From Planctomycetota bacterium (lineage in GTDB: Bacteria; Planctomycetota; JAPUJT01): DNA of 64,000 bases. Positions 42,478 through 51,142 of the stretch are shown in pieces (position 1 is the stretch's first letter; each line of letters begins with the position of its first letter). The DNA is taken from NCBI GenBank assembly GCA_027296055.1, contig JAPUJT010000087.1, positions 1 through 64,000 on the forward strand, given 5' to 3'. The position numbers and the translations under genes are program-made. The notes under the pieces were generated by a model, which saw only the letters and a list, made by a program, of their open reading frames with translations, was not told the origin of the DNA and searched no databases.

Positions 42478-45400
42478 ATGGGCTTGAATCGAAACCCTTG
42501 CCGAGCTGCCGCCCATCTTACCCTGGCTCTCGCCGCGTCCCTCCTCGGCCCGCTCCTCGGCTGCAAGCCATCATCGCCTGGCTCCGAAGACAGATCCGGG
42601 GCCCGAATCACCATCACTCCGGAAACGATTGACCTCGGAACGGTCGAGCAATACGAGGAAATCCCCTACAAGGTCGTCATCGGTAACGATGGAGATCGAT
42701 CCCTCGATATCACGCGGGTGAAGACGAGCTGCGGATGCACGACCTCCGATCTCCGTCGGTGGGTGATCGACCCCGGTGACGAGGAGGAGATGTGGGTCAC
42801 CTTCAGCTCCGGTGGCATGTCCGGGCGTGTGAAGAGAAACGTCCGGATCGATTCGAGCGATCCGACGCAGCCTCGCCGCGTGCTCTGGCTCACCGCTCTC
42901 GTGATCGAGACCCCACTCGCGCGCATCGAGGTCGAACCCACCGCGTGGGACGTCGGCGTCACCAGCCCTGGCGAGACGATCCGGCGCGAGTTCCGGCTCC
43001 GGAACGACGGGGACAAGGTTCTCACGGTGAATGAGATCACGGCGTTTCCGGGTTGCGCGGTGGAGTGGGACGGCCCTATCGATATTGACCCCGGTGAGGA
43101 GACGACCTTCGGAGCCACCCTCTCCGTTCCCGGGGGAAATATCGGCGGCGTTCTCGGAGGCGAGATAGGCATCGAATCCAGCGATCCGATCCGTCGTCGG
43201 ATTGCCGTACCCGTCTTCGCCTATGCGAAGGGCGGCGTGCCCTCCCTCTGGACCGAATACCCCCTCTGGCACTTCGGAGCCCTGGAGGCCGGCGAGGAGA
43301 TCGAAGGGTCGATCCAGATCGAGAACCGAGGCGGTGCCGAGCTCGAGATCCGGTTCGCCGGAATCTCCGGAGTCCGGGAGGGAGTTGCAGTGGGTCTCTC
43401 GAAGGCCCAGAAGATTCCTCCCGGGGGAAACCTCTCCGTCCCGATCCGGGTGACCTCGGATGCTCCTCCGGGCGTGCTGAACTCCCTCCTGACCTTCGAA
43501 TCGACAGACCCGTTCCGGGGCGAGTTTGACGTGGCCGTGATCGGATTCATCCGGGAGTCGGGTTCGGGAGACCCCGCGGCCCCCGTCGAGACTCTCCTCT
43601 CGAAGGTGAACCGGAGGGAATTCCTGTGGTTCGTCGGATCCAGGGCACCGGAGGAGTCCGTGCTCGATCGGACCCTCATCATCCGGAACGACATGGAAAG
43701 GGTGTTCCATCTCGAAATGAGCGGGGCCCAGGGCGCCCGGCTCGACGTTACCGGGGAACATATTGGTCCCGGAGAAGAGGTAGTCATCGAGGCGCACCTC
43801 TTCCCGATCGAGAAGCTTGGCATCGGTCGATGGGACCTGCTCCTCAGGGGGCGCCTCGGGGATGCAGACGAGCCGAAGACCATGACGATCCCCTGCAACG
43901 CCCTCTTGCCGCGGGGCGCCCCCGAGGCGGACCTGTCATCCAGGGCATGGGACTTCGGGGACGTCGAGAGCGGGGCCGGACTCTCGCACACGATCCGGAT
44001 CTCGAACCATGGTAATCGAGGCCTGCGCGTGGAAGCGATCCGCGATCTGGACTCGACGACCGCCGGACTTACCTTCGATCCTCCGAGCTCCTTCGTGGTA
44101 CAGGCCGGAGACTTCCGCGACGTGATCGTGACGCTCCGCGATCCTTTCTATCGGGGAACGGTCCTGGAGAGCGCCTTGATTCGTTCCAACGATCCGGCTT
44201 TCGGTGAGATCTCCTTCGTCGTTCAGGGGCACGTCCGAGGAATCTCGGTCGAGGCGCCGCCCCGCGAGGGCCATCACCTGGAGATCCTGTATTCATCGGA
44301 CGAGCTCGGTCGTCTCGGGCCCTGCACCTGTGAGGAGGGACAGATCGGGGGATTTGCCAGGGCCGCTCGCTTCACCGAGCGGCAGGGCCCCCGCGCCCTG
44401 GTCCTGCACGCCGGAGACCTGTTCGGGGATCCCGAGCCGCATCAAAAGCTTCGAGCGGAGGCATCGATCGAGATCGCCCATGAGACCGGGTACGAGGTGA
44501 TGGCGCTGGGTGAGGCGGAGTTCGCCTTCGGCAGGGAGTTTCTGGAGACGAGCCTCTCGCGTGCCCGCTTCGAGATCATCTCGGCCAACGTCTTCGATGT
44601 CGAGAGCGGCGAGCTGCTCACCCGCCTCCCCTGGGTAAAGATAGAGCGAGGCGCGCTGCGCATCGGCGTGATCGCGACTCTCGGGCCCGAGCTGATCTCC
44701 GAGAGGAAGGCGCGGGAGCTGGGGATCCGGCTGGAGGACCCATCCATCACTCTTGGGCGGGAGGTGCCGAAGATGCGAGCGACATGTGATCTCGTCATCC
44801 TCCTGGCGCACACGGCCGAGGATCGTCTGGAGTTGTTACTGGAGATGCGGCCCGACGTCGACCTCGTGATCCAGGGACACGGTGCTGGAGTGACGACACA
44901 TCCCCAGATCGTGGGCGGGATCCCCTGGGTCCAGAACTGCGATCGGGGGAAGTACATGGCGCGTCTCGATCTCATCTTGTCGACGACGGGTGTGATCGTC
45001 TGGGCGGAGGGCAAGAAGACCCCGCTGGCGGAGGAGATCGGAGAAAGCGAAGATGTGATCCGATTGATCGAAGCCTACCAGGAGAAGTTGAAGACCCTTC
45101 CCGTTCCGGATCTGATAGCTCAGGGCGGGCCCGACCACGTAGGGGCGGCGCAATGCAAGAGCTGCCACTCGAAGGAGCATGCGATCTGGCAGGGCAGTAG
45201 CCACCGTGACGGTCTCGATTCTCTGGCGAGCAAGAATAGTGATTACGATCCGGAATGTCTGGCGTGCCATACGACGGGCTATCGACTACCCGGCGGCTTT
45301 CTCCGGCGGGAGGAGACGCCGGACAGGGGCGGTGTCCAGTGCGAAGCCTGCCACGGTCCGGGGTCCGAACATGTGGTCGAGGCCGAAAATGGGGAGGTCG

Positions 45401-45513
45401 CGCCATACGGGAAGGTAGAGCAGGATCACTGCTTCGTCTGCCACGATTCCGAGAACAGCCCTCACTTCCAGTTCGACATCTACTGGGCGAAAATCAAACA
45501 CGGTCCCAACTAG
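42478..45513 (+). CDS. Lipoprotein fusion: DUF1573/Ig-like repeats, 5'-nucleotidase-like phosphoesterase, tetrahaem cytochrome c
   Basis: The product is about 1011 residues from ATG 42478, with signal peptide and lipobox LLGPLLGC. Part 1 (about 40-600) is five Ig-like domains; the first has the DUF1573 signature TSCGCTTS. Part 2 (about 600-875) follows the UshA-type metallophosphoesterase order (HAGDLFGD, LGEAEFAFG, LLAHTAED, IQGHGAGV), but GNHE reads GEAE and the GHxH motif reads GHGA, so catalysis is doubtful. Part 3 (about 885-1011) has four CxxCH haem sites, CKSCH 893, CLACH 927, CEACH 955 and CFVCH 985, as in cytochrome c554-like proteins. It is probably periplasmic and electron-carrying. 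It is followed by a 13-C run. Confidence 0.85.
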   Translation: MGLNRNPCRAAAHLTLALAASLLGPLLGCKPSSPGSEDRSGARITITPETIDLGTVEQYEEIPYKVVIGNDGDRSLDITRVKTSCGCTTSDLRRWVIDPGDEEEMWVTFSSGGMSGRVKRNVRIDSSDPTQPRRVLWLTALVIETPLARIEVEPTAWDVGVTSPGETIRREFRLRNDGDKVLTVNEITAFPGCAVEWDGPIDIDPGEETTFGATLSVPGGNIGGVLGGEIGIESSDPIRRRIAVPVFAYAKGGVPSLWTEYPLWHFGALEAGEEIEGSIQIENRGGAELEIRFAGISGVREGVAVGLSKAQKIPPGGNLSVPIRVTSDAPPGVLNSLLTFESTDPFRGEFDVAVIGFIRESGSGDPAAPVETLLSKVNRREFLWFVGSRAPEESVLDRTLIIRNDMERVFHLEMSGAQGARLDVTGEHIGPGEEVVIEAHLFPIEKLGIGRWDLLLRGRLGDADEPKTMTIPCNALLPRGAPEADLSSRAWDFGDVESGAGLSHTIRISNHGNRGLRVEAIRDLDSTTAGLTFDPPSSFVVQAGDFRDVIVTLRDPFYRGTVLESALIRSNDPAFGEISFVVQGHVRGISVEAPPREGHHLEILYSSDELGRLGPCTCEEGQIGGFARAARFTERQGPRALVLHAGDLFGDPEPHQKLRAEASIEIAHETGYEVMALGEAEFAFGREFLETSLSRARFEIISANVFDVESGELLTRLPWVKIERGALRIGVIATLGPELISERKARELGIRLEDPSITLGREVPKMRATCDLVILLAHTAEDRLELLLEMRPDVDLVIQGHGAGVTTHPQIVGGIPWVQNCDRGKYMARLDLILSTTGVIVWAEGKKTPLAEEIGESEDVIRLIEAYQEKLKTLPVPDLIAQGGPDHVGAAQCKSCHSKEHAIWQGSSHRDGLDSLASKNSDYDPECLACHTTGYRLPGGFLRREETPDRGGVQCEACHGPGSEHVVEAENGEVAPYGKVEQDHCFVCHDSENSPHFQFDIYWAKIKHGPN

Positions 45514-45566
45514 AATGGGGCCTGCCCCCCCCCCCCCAATATTCAAGAGGTCAAAAGGCGATTCAT

Positions 45567-45599
45567 AAAAAGAGGCCCCCGTCCGAAGACGGAGGCCTC
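45567..45599 (-). terminator. Strong UUCG-loop terminator
   Basis: On the minus strand GAGGCCTCCGTC-TTCG-GACGGGGGCCTC is followed by TTTTTAT. The stem is long with a UUCG tetraloop. It would end transcripts of the lnt-like gene at 45787-47451 or of the candidate small RNA below. Confidence 0.85.
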
Positions 45600-45755
45600 C
45601 GTAGAAGACTGTCTACCTCCCGATCGGAACCAGGCATGGAGGATAAGAGGCAGCCAGTCCCTACAATTTCCATGGATCCGGAAGTTCTAACACCCTTCGA
45701 CCTCGAGAAGGCATCGATATGAAAAAGGAGATAGAACTTCAGGGCCCTGGAACCG
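45567..45755 (-). ncRNA. Candidate small RNA between lnt-like gene and terminator
   Basis: Just after the end of the lnt-like gene, the minus strand carries TTGACA (plus 45785-45790), an 18-base spacer and TATTCT (plus 45761-45766). About 190 bases downstream is a UUCG terminator. No convincing reading frame fills the interval, so a short transcript is plausible. It could equally be 3' UTR. Northern or RNA-seq evidence would decide. Confidence 0.3.
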
Positions 45756-45786
45756 CACCCAGAATAGTTCGGAGCGGGCCGCACTG

Positions 45787-47451
45787 TCAAGGCTTCCGCT
45801 CGCGAGTTTCTTCCGCTCCTCGCCTCATCAAGACCCCGCCGAGCAAGAGGACCGTGAGAGCGGCGGCGAGGCGTCCGAACAGCTCTCCGCCGAAGGGCGC
45901 AGGCTCGGCCGGTTTTGCGAGTATCGGGATGTCCACCTGGAACGCCGGGCCTGACGCTTCCCCGCCCGACGACATCTGCCTCAGTCGACCGGCCGGATCG
46001 ATCAGATAGGAGAGGCCTCCTTCTTCGATCCGGAGGACGGAGATCCGGTTCTCTACGGCGCGGAAGGTCGCCGAACGGAGCACCGCCCAGTCATGACGGG
46101 CTGATGCGATTCGACTCCGGTCCAGGCTGATCAGGAATTCCGCCCCCTTCTCCCTGGCTCCGCGGCACCAGCCATGGCTCATTATTTCTGATCCCAGCGG
46201 GGCCCCATAGGAGAGATCGTCCCGCAGGTCGAAGGTCAAGAGGCGACGCCCCGGATCCAACCTGGGAACGGAGTCCAGCCACCCCTTCACCAACCACCGG
46301 CTGGCTCGTTCCAGCGACCCGGCCCACTCTCCCCCGCCCGCTTCGAGTCGGCGCATTTGTCTTTCGAGCGGACCGTATTCGAGGCCTGGCAAGAGCAGCA
46401 TCTGAGAATACTCGCGCGCCGGCTGCCCCTCCGGCGTCACGTGGACCACGACGTTGCGGAAGGTGTCCCTGTAGCGGGGCTGGACGTTGCGCGCTCCGAT
46501 CAAGAACGGGCACTCGAACCAGTTCCCGAGGTTTCGCATGTCTCTCGTGTAGTCCGGATCATAGAGGTACACATCGGCGACCGCATCCTTGGGCCAGACG
46601 ATCAGATCCGCCGTCCCATCCTGTGGCACGGACCGATACGTGCGCTCGACGTATCGCTTCTCGCGAGCCCGCGGTCCCTCCGTGGAGGGACCGATCCGGA
46701 CGGCGTAGACTCTCGGTCCATCGGTCGTCTCCATGGTGGAGAGGGAAATCACGCCGTAGAGGATCGCCATGAGAATCCCGCCTCCCGCCACGCCCCGGCG
46801 GAGCCACCTTCCACCCGCTCCCGCGACCGGGCCCGATGCCGGCCGGGGCCAGCGGTCGAGAAGCTCGAAGGTCACGGCGGAGCTGGCAAGCGCTACAAGG
46901 AACGATACGCCGTACGAGCCGAGGATGTCGGCCACCTGGATCAGAAGTGGGATCCCCGCGAGCGTATGCCCGAGAAGATAGATCTCGATGCTTCCAGCAG
47001 AGAAGGTGCACCGGATCCACTCCGCTCCGACCCAGGCGAACGCCGCTGCCAGCCAGACGGGAAACGACGAATCCTCCGGCCACCCTCGCAGCACCACGCT
47101 GAAAGGAAGGACGAACGGAACGAAGATGAACGGCATCAAGAGCCCGGGGAGCGGCGCCGCGGCGACGAGATTCGATCCGGCGAGGATGGCGAACAGGTAG
47201 GCGCCCGGCAGGATCATCCAGGCGGGGGCCCGGAGGCCGCGGCGAGAGAAGAGCACGATCCAGGGGAGGAGGACGAACGGCGCGAGGATCGCCGGAAGGA
47301 AGCTCGACGGGATCCCGAAGGCGAGAGCAAGGAGGGCTCCGCCACTCAGGGAGAGTCCCCATCGGATTGCGCTGCCGCCCGGAGTCGCCTTCATAGGATC
47401 TGCCGGCTTCATCTTTTGCCTGTCCCGCCTTCGTGGGTTGGCGGGACCCAT
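45787..47451 (-). CDS. Lnt-like membrane protein lacking catalytic residues
   Basis: The product is up to 554 residues (ATG 47451; an in-frame ATG 47412 is possible). The layout equals Lnt: about six TM helices (near 30-225), a nitrilase-like domain and a C-terminal TM helix (ALTVLLLGGVLM). All three catalytic positions are changed relative to the active copy at 36213: Glu of WPE is Lys (VWPKDA), the Lys of the YDKRVLVPFG segment is replaced in YSQMLLLPG, and Cys of ICYE is replaced in PLGSEIM. The fold motifs around them remain (RAVENRISVLRIEEGG). It is probably not an acyltransferase but may bind lipoproteins. Confidence 0.8.
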   Translation of the reverse strand: MGPANPRRRDRQKMKPADPMKATPGGSAIRWGLSLSGGALLALAFGIPSSFLPAILAPFVLLPWIVLFSRRGLRAPAWMILPGAYLFAILAGSNLVAAAPLPGLLMPFIFVPFVLPFSVVLRGWPEDSSFPVWLAAAFAWVGAEWIRCTFSAGSIEIYLLGHTLAGIPLLIQVADILGSYGVSFLVALASSAVTFELLDRWPRPASGPVAGAGGRWLRRGVAGGGILMAILYGVISLSTMETTDGPRVYAVRIGPSTEGPRAREKRYVERTYRSVPQDGTADLIVWPKDAVADVYLYDPDYTRDMRNLGNWFECPFLIGARNVQPRYRDTFRNVVVHVTPEGQPAREYSQMLLLPGLEYGPLERQMRRLEAGGGEWAGSLERASRWLVKGWLDSVPRLDPGRRLLTFDLRDDLSYGAPLGSEIMSHGWCRGAREKGAEFLISLDRSRIASARHDWAVLRSATFRAVENRISVLRIEEGGLSYLIDPAGRLRQMSSGGEASGPAFQVDIPILAKPAEPAPFGGELFGRLAAALTVLLLGGVLMRRGAEETRERKP

Positions 47452-47514
47452 CCGGATCCGTTAGGATTCGAGGTGGATCGACCGTGGTCTGGATAGGGGA
47501 GGTGGAACTGCGCC

Positions 47515-47841
47515 GTGAAGGATCCGACGAGATCGAGACGACCTGACGCGATCGCTCTCGCGATGCTCAGCCTGTTCGTTTCCGGGCTGGCGCACCCGAC
47601 CCTGGCTTCGTCGGCCGGATACTCCTCCTACGAGATCTTCGTCTTCGTCCTGAACGGGGCGATCCTCAGCCTCCTGCTCGTGCGGTCGGCTGCCGGGGTC
47701 TTTCACTGGGGCCGGCCGCTCTTCTGGACGGCGCCCGTAACCCTCATCTGTTTCCTCGGGGCGCACCTCGCCTATGACACTCTCTTCTACCAGAAGTTTC
47801 CGAAGCTGACCTGGCTGCTCATCATGGGGATTGGATCCTGA
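47515..47841 (+). CDS. Small membrane protein, unknown function
   Basis: The 108-residue product starts at GTG 47515, about a dozen bases after GGGAGGTGG. It contains three hydrophobic segments (IALAMLSLFVSGLAH, EIFVFVLNGAILSLLLV and LFWTAPVTLICFLGAHLAY). It is divergent from the lnt-like gene, with a short gap, and converges on a lipoprotein gene on the other side. The stop lies inside the first unit of a 24-base tandem repeat. No family is recognised. Confidence 0.65.
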   Translation: MKDPTRSRRPDAIALAMLSLFVSGLAHPTLASSAGYSSYEIFVFVLNGAILSLLLVRSAAGVFHWGRPLFWTAPVTLICFLGAHLAYDTLFYQKFPKLTWLLIMGIGS

Positions 47842-47903
47842 GGCACTCGAAGGATCGGATCCTGAGGTACTCGAAGGATTGGATCCTGAGGTTCTCGACC
47901 TCA
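47833..47903. repeat. Three-copy 24-base tandem repeat
   Basis: GGATCCTGAGG-N-ACTCGAAGGAT-N occurs twice in full (47833-47856, 47857-47880) and once in part (47881-47903). Each copy contains a TGA in one frame. It lies between two convergent genes. It is too imperfect to be a CRISPR and has no obvious hairpin. Confidence 0.8.
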
Positions 47904-47927
47904 TATCGTCGCTGATCCCCGCCACCC

Positions 47928-48935
47928 TCATTCGTCCTTTCCGATATTCTCCATGCGACGGAGGTTGTCCAGGGCCAATTCGACCGGCGGCAGAGTTCCC
48001 AGGAAGGGGCTCTCGGGATGATCGCGGCGGAACTCCTCGATTCGATGTCGGGTTGCCTTTCTCAGCTTCGCCCCGGATCCGAATCCGTCGAAGAGGGCCT
48101 CGAGCCTCTCGAGCTGGAGAGCCGTCTCGGGGGCCCCCGGAGGCGGGGTCGAATCGATCAGCCGTAATTCGATCTTCACTTCCTCTTCCACCTCCGCCTT
48201 TCCCGGATTTCCCCCCCAGGTGATGAGCCAGGAACGCTCGTAGCGGATCAAGTGGCCCTGTTCCGGGTCCGTCCAGAACTCTTCCTGGAAACTCCCGGTG
48301 GACGCGTAACCAACTCGTGATCTCTTCTTCCAGTCTCTCCTGATGTGTATCGCGCCATCCGCCTCGGGATCGGGCCCAAGGATCTTCCACTCGTATTCGG
48401 CCTCGAGCACGCCTTGGTTGCTGAGCTTGAGCCGCTCGGTGGCAGACCACTCCGTCTCACCGTTGGCGTCCGGCCCCGAGAATCCCGCCTGACGCGGGAG
48501 GTGGAGCAGGGCCATGGCGGCATGAAATGGCCGCTCGCTCGCGGTCGGTTCGATACCGCCATCCGGATCGTGGATGCCGAAGATCAGTCCCTCGAAGCCC
48601 CCTACCCGTTCTCCCTTTTCGCGCACCGTGGCTAACACCGCGATCTCGGTCTTTCCATCCGAGGGGCCCCGGAGGATGAAATCGCGGAGGCGAACCTCCC
48701 AGACGTTGTGAATGGGCGGGGCCTGTGCACCTTTCTGTCGGAGGGTCATGGTCCGGTCCACAATTCCCTCGTACGTGAAGGTAGCTCCCGGGGCGTGTCC
48801 CTTCGGGGGAACGTGCTTCGGGCCGGCCGGGGGAACCTGATGGGGCCCCACCGGGGGAGCGCTCGGCGGTGTCGTGGAGCATCCTGGAAGGAGGAACAGA
48901 GAAAGAGTCACCCAGGCTGGAATCGTCCGAAACAT
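47928..48935 (-). CDS. Lipoprotein of unknown family
   Basis: The product is about 335 residues. The signal peptide and lipobox end LLPGC, followed by a Pro/His/Gly-rich linker (PPVGPHQVPPAGPKHVPPKG). The rest is a soluble beta-rich domain with an ESPFLGTLPPVE segment near the C-terminus and no catalytic motif. I prefer ATG 48935; TTG 48941 is also in frame. It converges with the small membrane-protein gene. Its function is unknown; it is probably outer-membrane-attached. Confidence 0.75.
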   Translation of the reverse strand: MFRTIPAWVTLSLFLLPGCSTTPPSAPPVGPHQVPPAGPKHVPPKGHAPGATFTYEGIVDRTMTLRQKGAQAPPIHNVWEVRLRDFILRGPSDGKTEIAVLATVREKGERVGGFEGLIFGIHDPDGGIEPTASERPFHAAMALLHLPRQAGFSGPDANGETEWSATERLKLSNQGVLEAEYEWKILGPDPEADGAIHIRRDWKKRSRVGYASTGSFQEEFWTDPEQGHLIRYERSWLITWGGNPGKAEVEEEVKIELRLIDSTPPPGAPETALQLERLEALFDGFGSGAKLRKATRHRIEEFRRDHPESPFLGTLPPVELALDNLRRMENIGKDE

Positions 48936-49122
48936 GGCCAAGTAGTCTACAACAGGCGTGTGACCGAGCCCACCCGTGACCGGGGGGGCTGGATCTCGAC
49001 GTCTGGATCAGACATTTTTTGGGTGGCGGTCGCGTGAAGATCAGACAGGATAGGGGGCGATGGGGGTGCGCCCGCCGTCTGGGTTCCCCCGAGGGATTCT
49101 GTCCGGGGAGGGGAGGTGAGGG

Positions 49123-50268
49123 ATGCAAGAGGGCACTGAAACAGAACCGCAGGATGGTATAGACGAGGTCACGGCCACGATCGCGGAGGGCTCGAACTGG
49201 AAGGTCTTCGATTCGATCAGGGAGACATTCTCCGACAACTCCACGGAGAGCCTGGTGATTGCTCTCGCGGTGCTGGTCGCCGGGGTCTTCGGCCTTTGGG
49301 TGGTCCGCGGAGTCCTGACGGAGCGATTCGCCCGCGTCGCGGCGAAGACCAGGAATCGAATGGACGATGTCGCCGTCGAGCTGATGCGGGCGACCCACTG
49401 GATCTTTCTCCTGATCCTCAGCTTCTATGCGGCGTCCCTGGTCCTGGAGGTGTCGGAGACCCTGGCGAAGGGGGTGGGGAGAGTGACTTTCCTGGCCCTC
49501 CTCCTCCAGTTCGCCTTCTGGGGAAATCGGGCGATCAGCTTCATGCTGGCTCAACCTCCCAGGAAGGAAGGGGACGTCGCCCCACAGGCAGCGACGACGC
49601 TGAGAGCCGTCGGGTTTCTCGGGCGCCTCGCCGTCTGGACGATCGTCGTCCTCATCGCCCTCTCCAACCTCGGCGTCGACGTCAGCGCCTTGATCGCCGG
49701 GCTAGGCATCAGCGGCATCGCAGTGGCCCTCGCCCTCCAGAACATCCTCGGTGACCTCTTCTCCTCCGTCTCGATCGTCCTCGACAAGCCGTTCGTCCCG
49801 GGAGACTACATCCTCGTCGGGGATCTCGGCGGCACGGTGGAGCATATCGGGCTGAAGACGACCCGGGTACGGGGCCTGGGTGGGGAGCAGATCGTCTTCT
49901 CGAACTCGGATCTTCTCAGCAGCCGGGTCCGCAACTACAAGCGGATGGCCGAGAGGAGGATCCTCTTTTCCTTCGGAGTCGTCTACCAGATTTCCGCCGA
50001 GAAGCTGAAGCAGATCCCGTCCATGGTGCGCGAAATAATCGACCAGCAGAAACATGCGCGGGCCGATCGAATCCACTTCAAGAAGTTCGGCGACTCGACT
50101 CTGGACTTCGAGGTGGTCTACTACATGGAGGTCCCTGATTACGGCCCATACATGGACACGCAGCAGGCGATCAACCTGGCCCTCTTCGAGAGGTTCGAGA
50201 AGGAGGGAATCGAGTTTGGCTATCCGACCCATACGGTATTCCTCGAACGAGAGGGAGCGGCTACCTGA
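49123..50268 (+). CDS. MscS-type small-conductance mechanosensitive channel
   Basis: The 381-residue product has four TM helices: LVIALAVLVAGVFGLWVV (46-63), HWIFLLILSFYAASLVL, FLALLLQFAFWGNRAISF with a later RLAVWTIVVLIALSNL, and a pore-lining helix 3 with the Gly/Ala pattern ALIAGLGISGIAVALAL, then QNILGDLFSS. The cytoplasmic beta domain follows (KPFVPGDYILVGDLGGTVEHIG, then FSNSDLLSSRVRNYKRM). MscS channels release solutes under osmotic downshock. The N-terminus is acidic, Thr/Glu-rich and unusual, but probably cytosolic or periplasmic tail. The spoU gene follows immediately. Confidence 0.93.
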   Translation: MQEGTETEPQDGIDEVTATIAEGSNWKVFDSIRETFSDNSTESLVIALAVLVAGVFGLWVVRGVLTERFARVAAKTRNRMDDVAVELMRATHWIFLLILSFYAASLVLEVSETLAKGVGRVTFLALLLQFAFWGNRAISFMLAQPPRKEGDVAPQAATTLRAVGFLGRLAVWTIVVLIALSNLGVDVSALIAGLGISGIAVALALQNILGDLFSSVSIVLDKPFVPGDYILVGDLGGTVEHIGLKTTRVRGLGGEQIVFSNSDLLSSRVRNYKRMAERRILFSFGVVYQISAEKLKQIPSMVREIIDQQKHARADRIHFKKFGDSTLDFEVVYYMEVPDYGPYMDTQQAINLALFERFEKEGIEFGYPTHTVFLEREGAAT

Positions 50269-51039
50269 ATGGCCCTCTCCAAGGCACGCCTGCGCTCCCT
50301 GCGATCACTCCGTCTGCGAAAGCGGAGAGAGAAGGAGGGAAGATTCCTCGCCGAAGGGCCCCGCGTCGTTGGCGAGGCCCTGGCAGCCAGGTCGAAGATT
50401 GAACTGATCCTTTGCCAGGACGATCTGACGGACGAGAGTCGGCGGATCGCGATGCTGGCCGAGAAGGCTGGCGTGGAGACGATCTCCCTCGACGAGGAGA
50501 CGTTGACGTCGATATCGTCGAATCCATCCCCCCAGGGTTTGATCGCCGTCATCCGCAGGGAGCTTCCCAGGTGGGAATCGTGGATCGAGGGGAAAAGAGA
50601 TCTTCTATTCCTCGATCAGATCCAGGATCCGGGGAACATGGGGGCCTTGATCCGGGCGGCGCGCGCCTTCGGCATCGGCGGAATCCTGGTGGGGAAGGGA
50701 AGTGTCGACCCCTTTCACCCGGGCGTCCTCCGGGCCGGGGCCGGGGCCCATTTCCACATCGGAATATCGGAGCCCCTCGCTCCTGAGGCTTGCCTTGCCC
50801 GTCTCTGGGAGGTCGGAATGCCGGTAGTCGCTGCGGACCCCGATGCGGAGCTTTCCTTCGAGGCGGCGACGTATCCTCCTTGTCTGACACTGGTTCTAGG
50901 GAATGAGGGGGCTGGAGTATCTCCCCTAGTACGAGAAATGGCCCAGATGAGGGTCAAGATCCCCCTGATGGACGGGACAGAATCCATCAACGTGGCGGTG
51001 GCGTCCGGTATCCTCCTCTATCACCTCTTCAGGAGGTGA
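50269..51039 (+). CDS. RNA 2'-O-methyltransferase, SpoU/TrmH family
   Basis: The 256-residue product has the SPOUT knot: motif 1 QIQDPGNMGALIRAARAFG (about 118-136), motif 2 TLVLGNEGAGVSPLV (about 207-221) and motif 3 IPLMDGTESINVAVASGILLYH (about 230-251). An N-terminal substrate-binding domain (LRSLRLRKRREKEGRFLAEGP) is typical of the rRNA 2'-O-methyltransferases such as the RlmB/TsnR type. ATG 50269 follows the mscS stop (TGAATGG). Which rRNA or tRNA nucleotide is methylated cannot be told. Confidence 0.93.
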   Translation: MALSKARLRSLRSLRLRKRREKEGRFLAEGPRVVGEALAARSKIELILCQDDLTDESRRIAMLAEKAGVETISLDEETLTSISSNPSPQGLIAVIRRELPRWESWIEGKRDLLFLDQIQDPGNMGALIRAARAFGIGGILVGKGSVDPFHPGVLRAGAGAHFHIGISEPLAPEACLARLWEVGMPVVAADPDAELSFEAATYPPCLTLVLGNEGAGVSPLVREMAQMRVKIPLMDGTESINVAVASGILLYHLFRR

Positions 51040-51081
51040 GCCTCGTCCAGGGGAGGCCGGTTCACAGATGTGAAATCGCCC

Positions 51082-51110
51082 TTGACCGTTCCGTAGCCGG
51101 GCATTATGAT
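51082..51110 (+). promoter_or_regulatory. Promoter for the zinc-ribbon gene
   Basis: TTGACC (51082-51087), a 17-base spacer and TATGAT (51105-51110), 32 bases before ATG 51143. The spacing is ideal for a sigma70-type promoter. Confidence 0.55.
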
Positions 51111-51142
51111 TATTACGTAGCCTTGTACTAACTGGGGAAACC

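Noticed and set aside
47833-47903. CRISPR array
   Set aside because: Repeats are directly abutting without spacers, only three units, and no cas genes are in the window.
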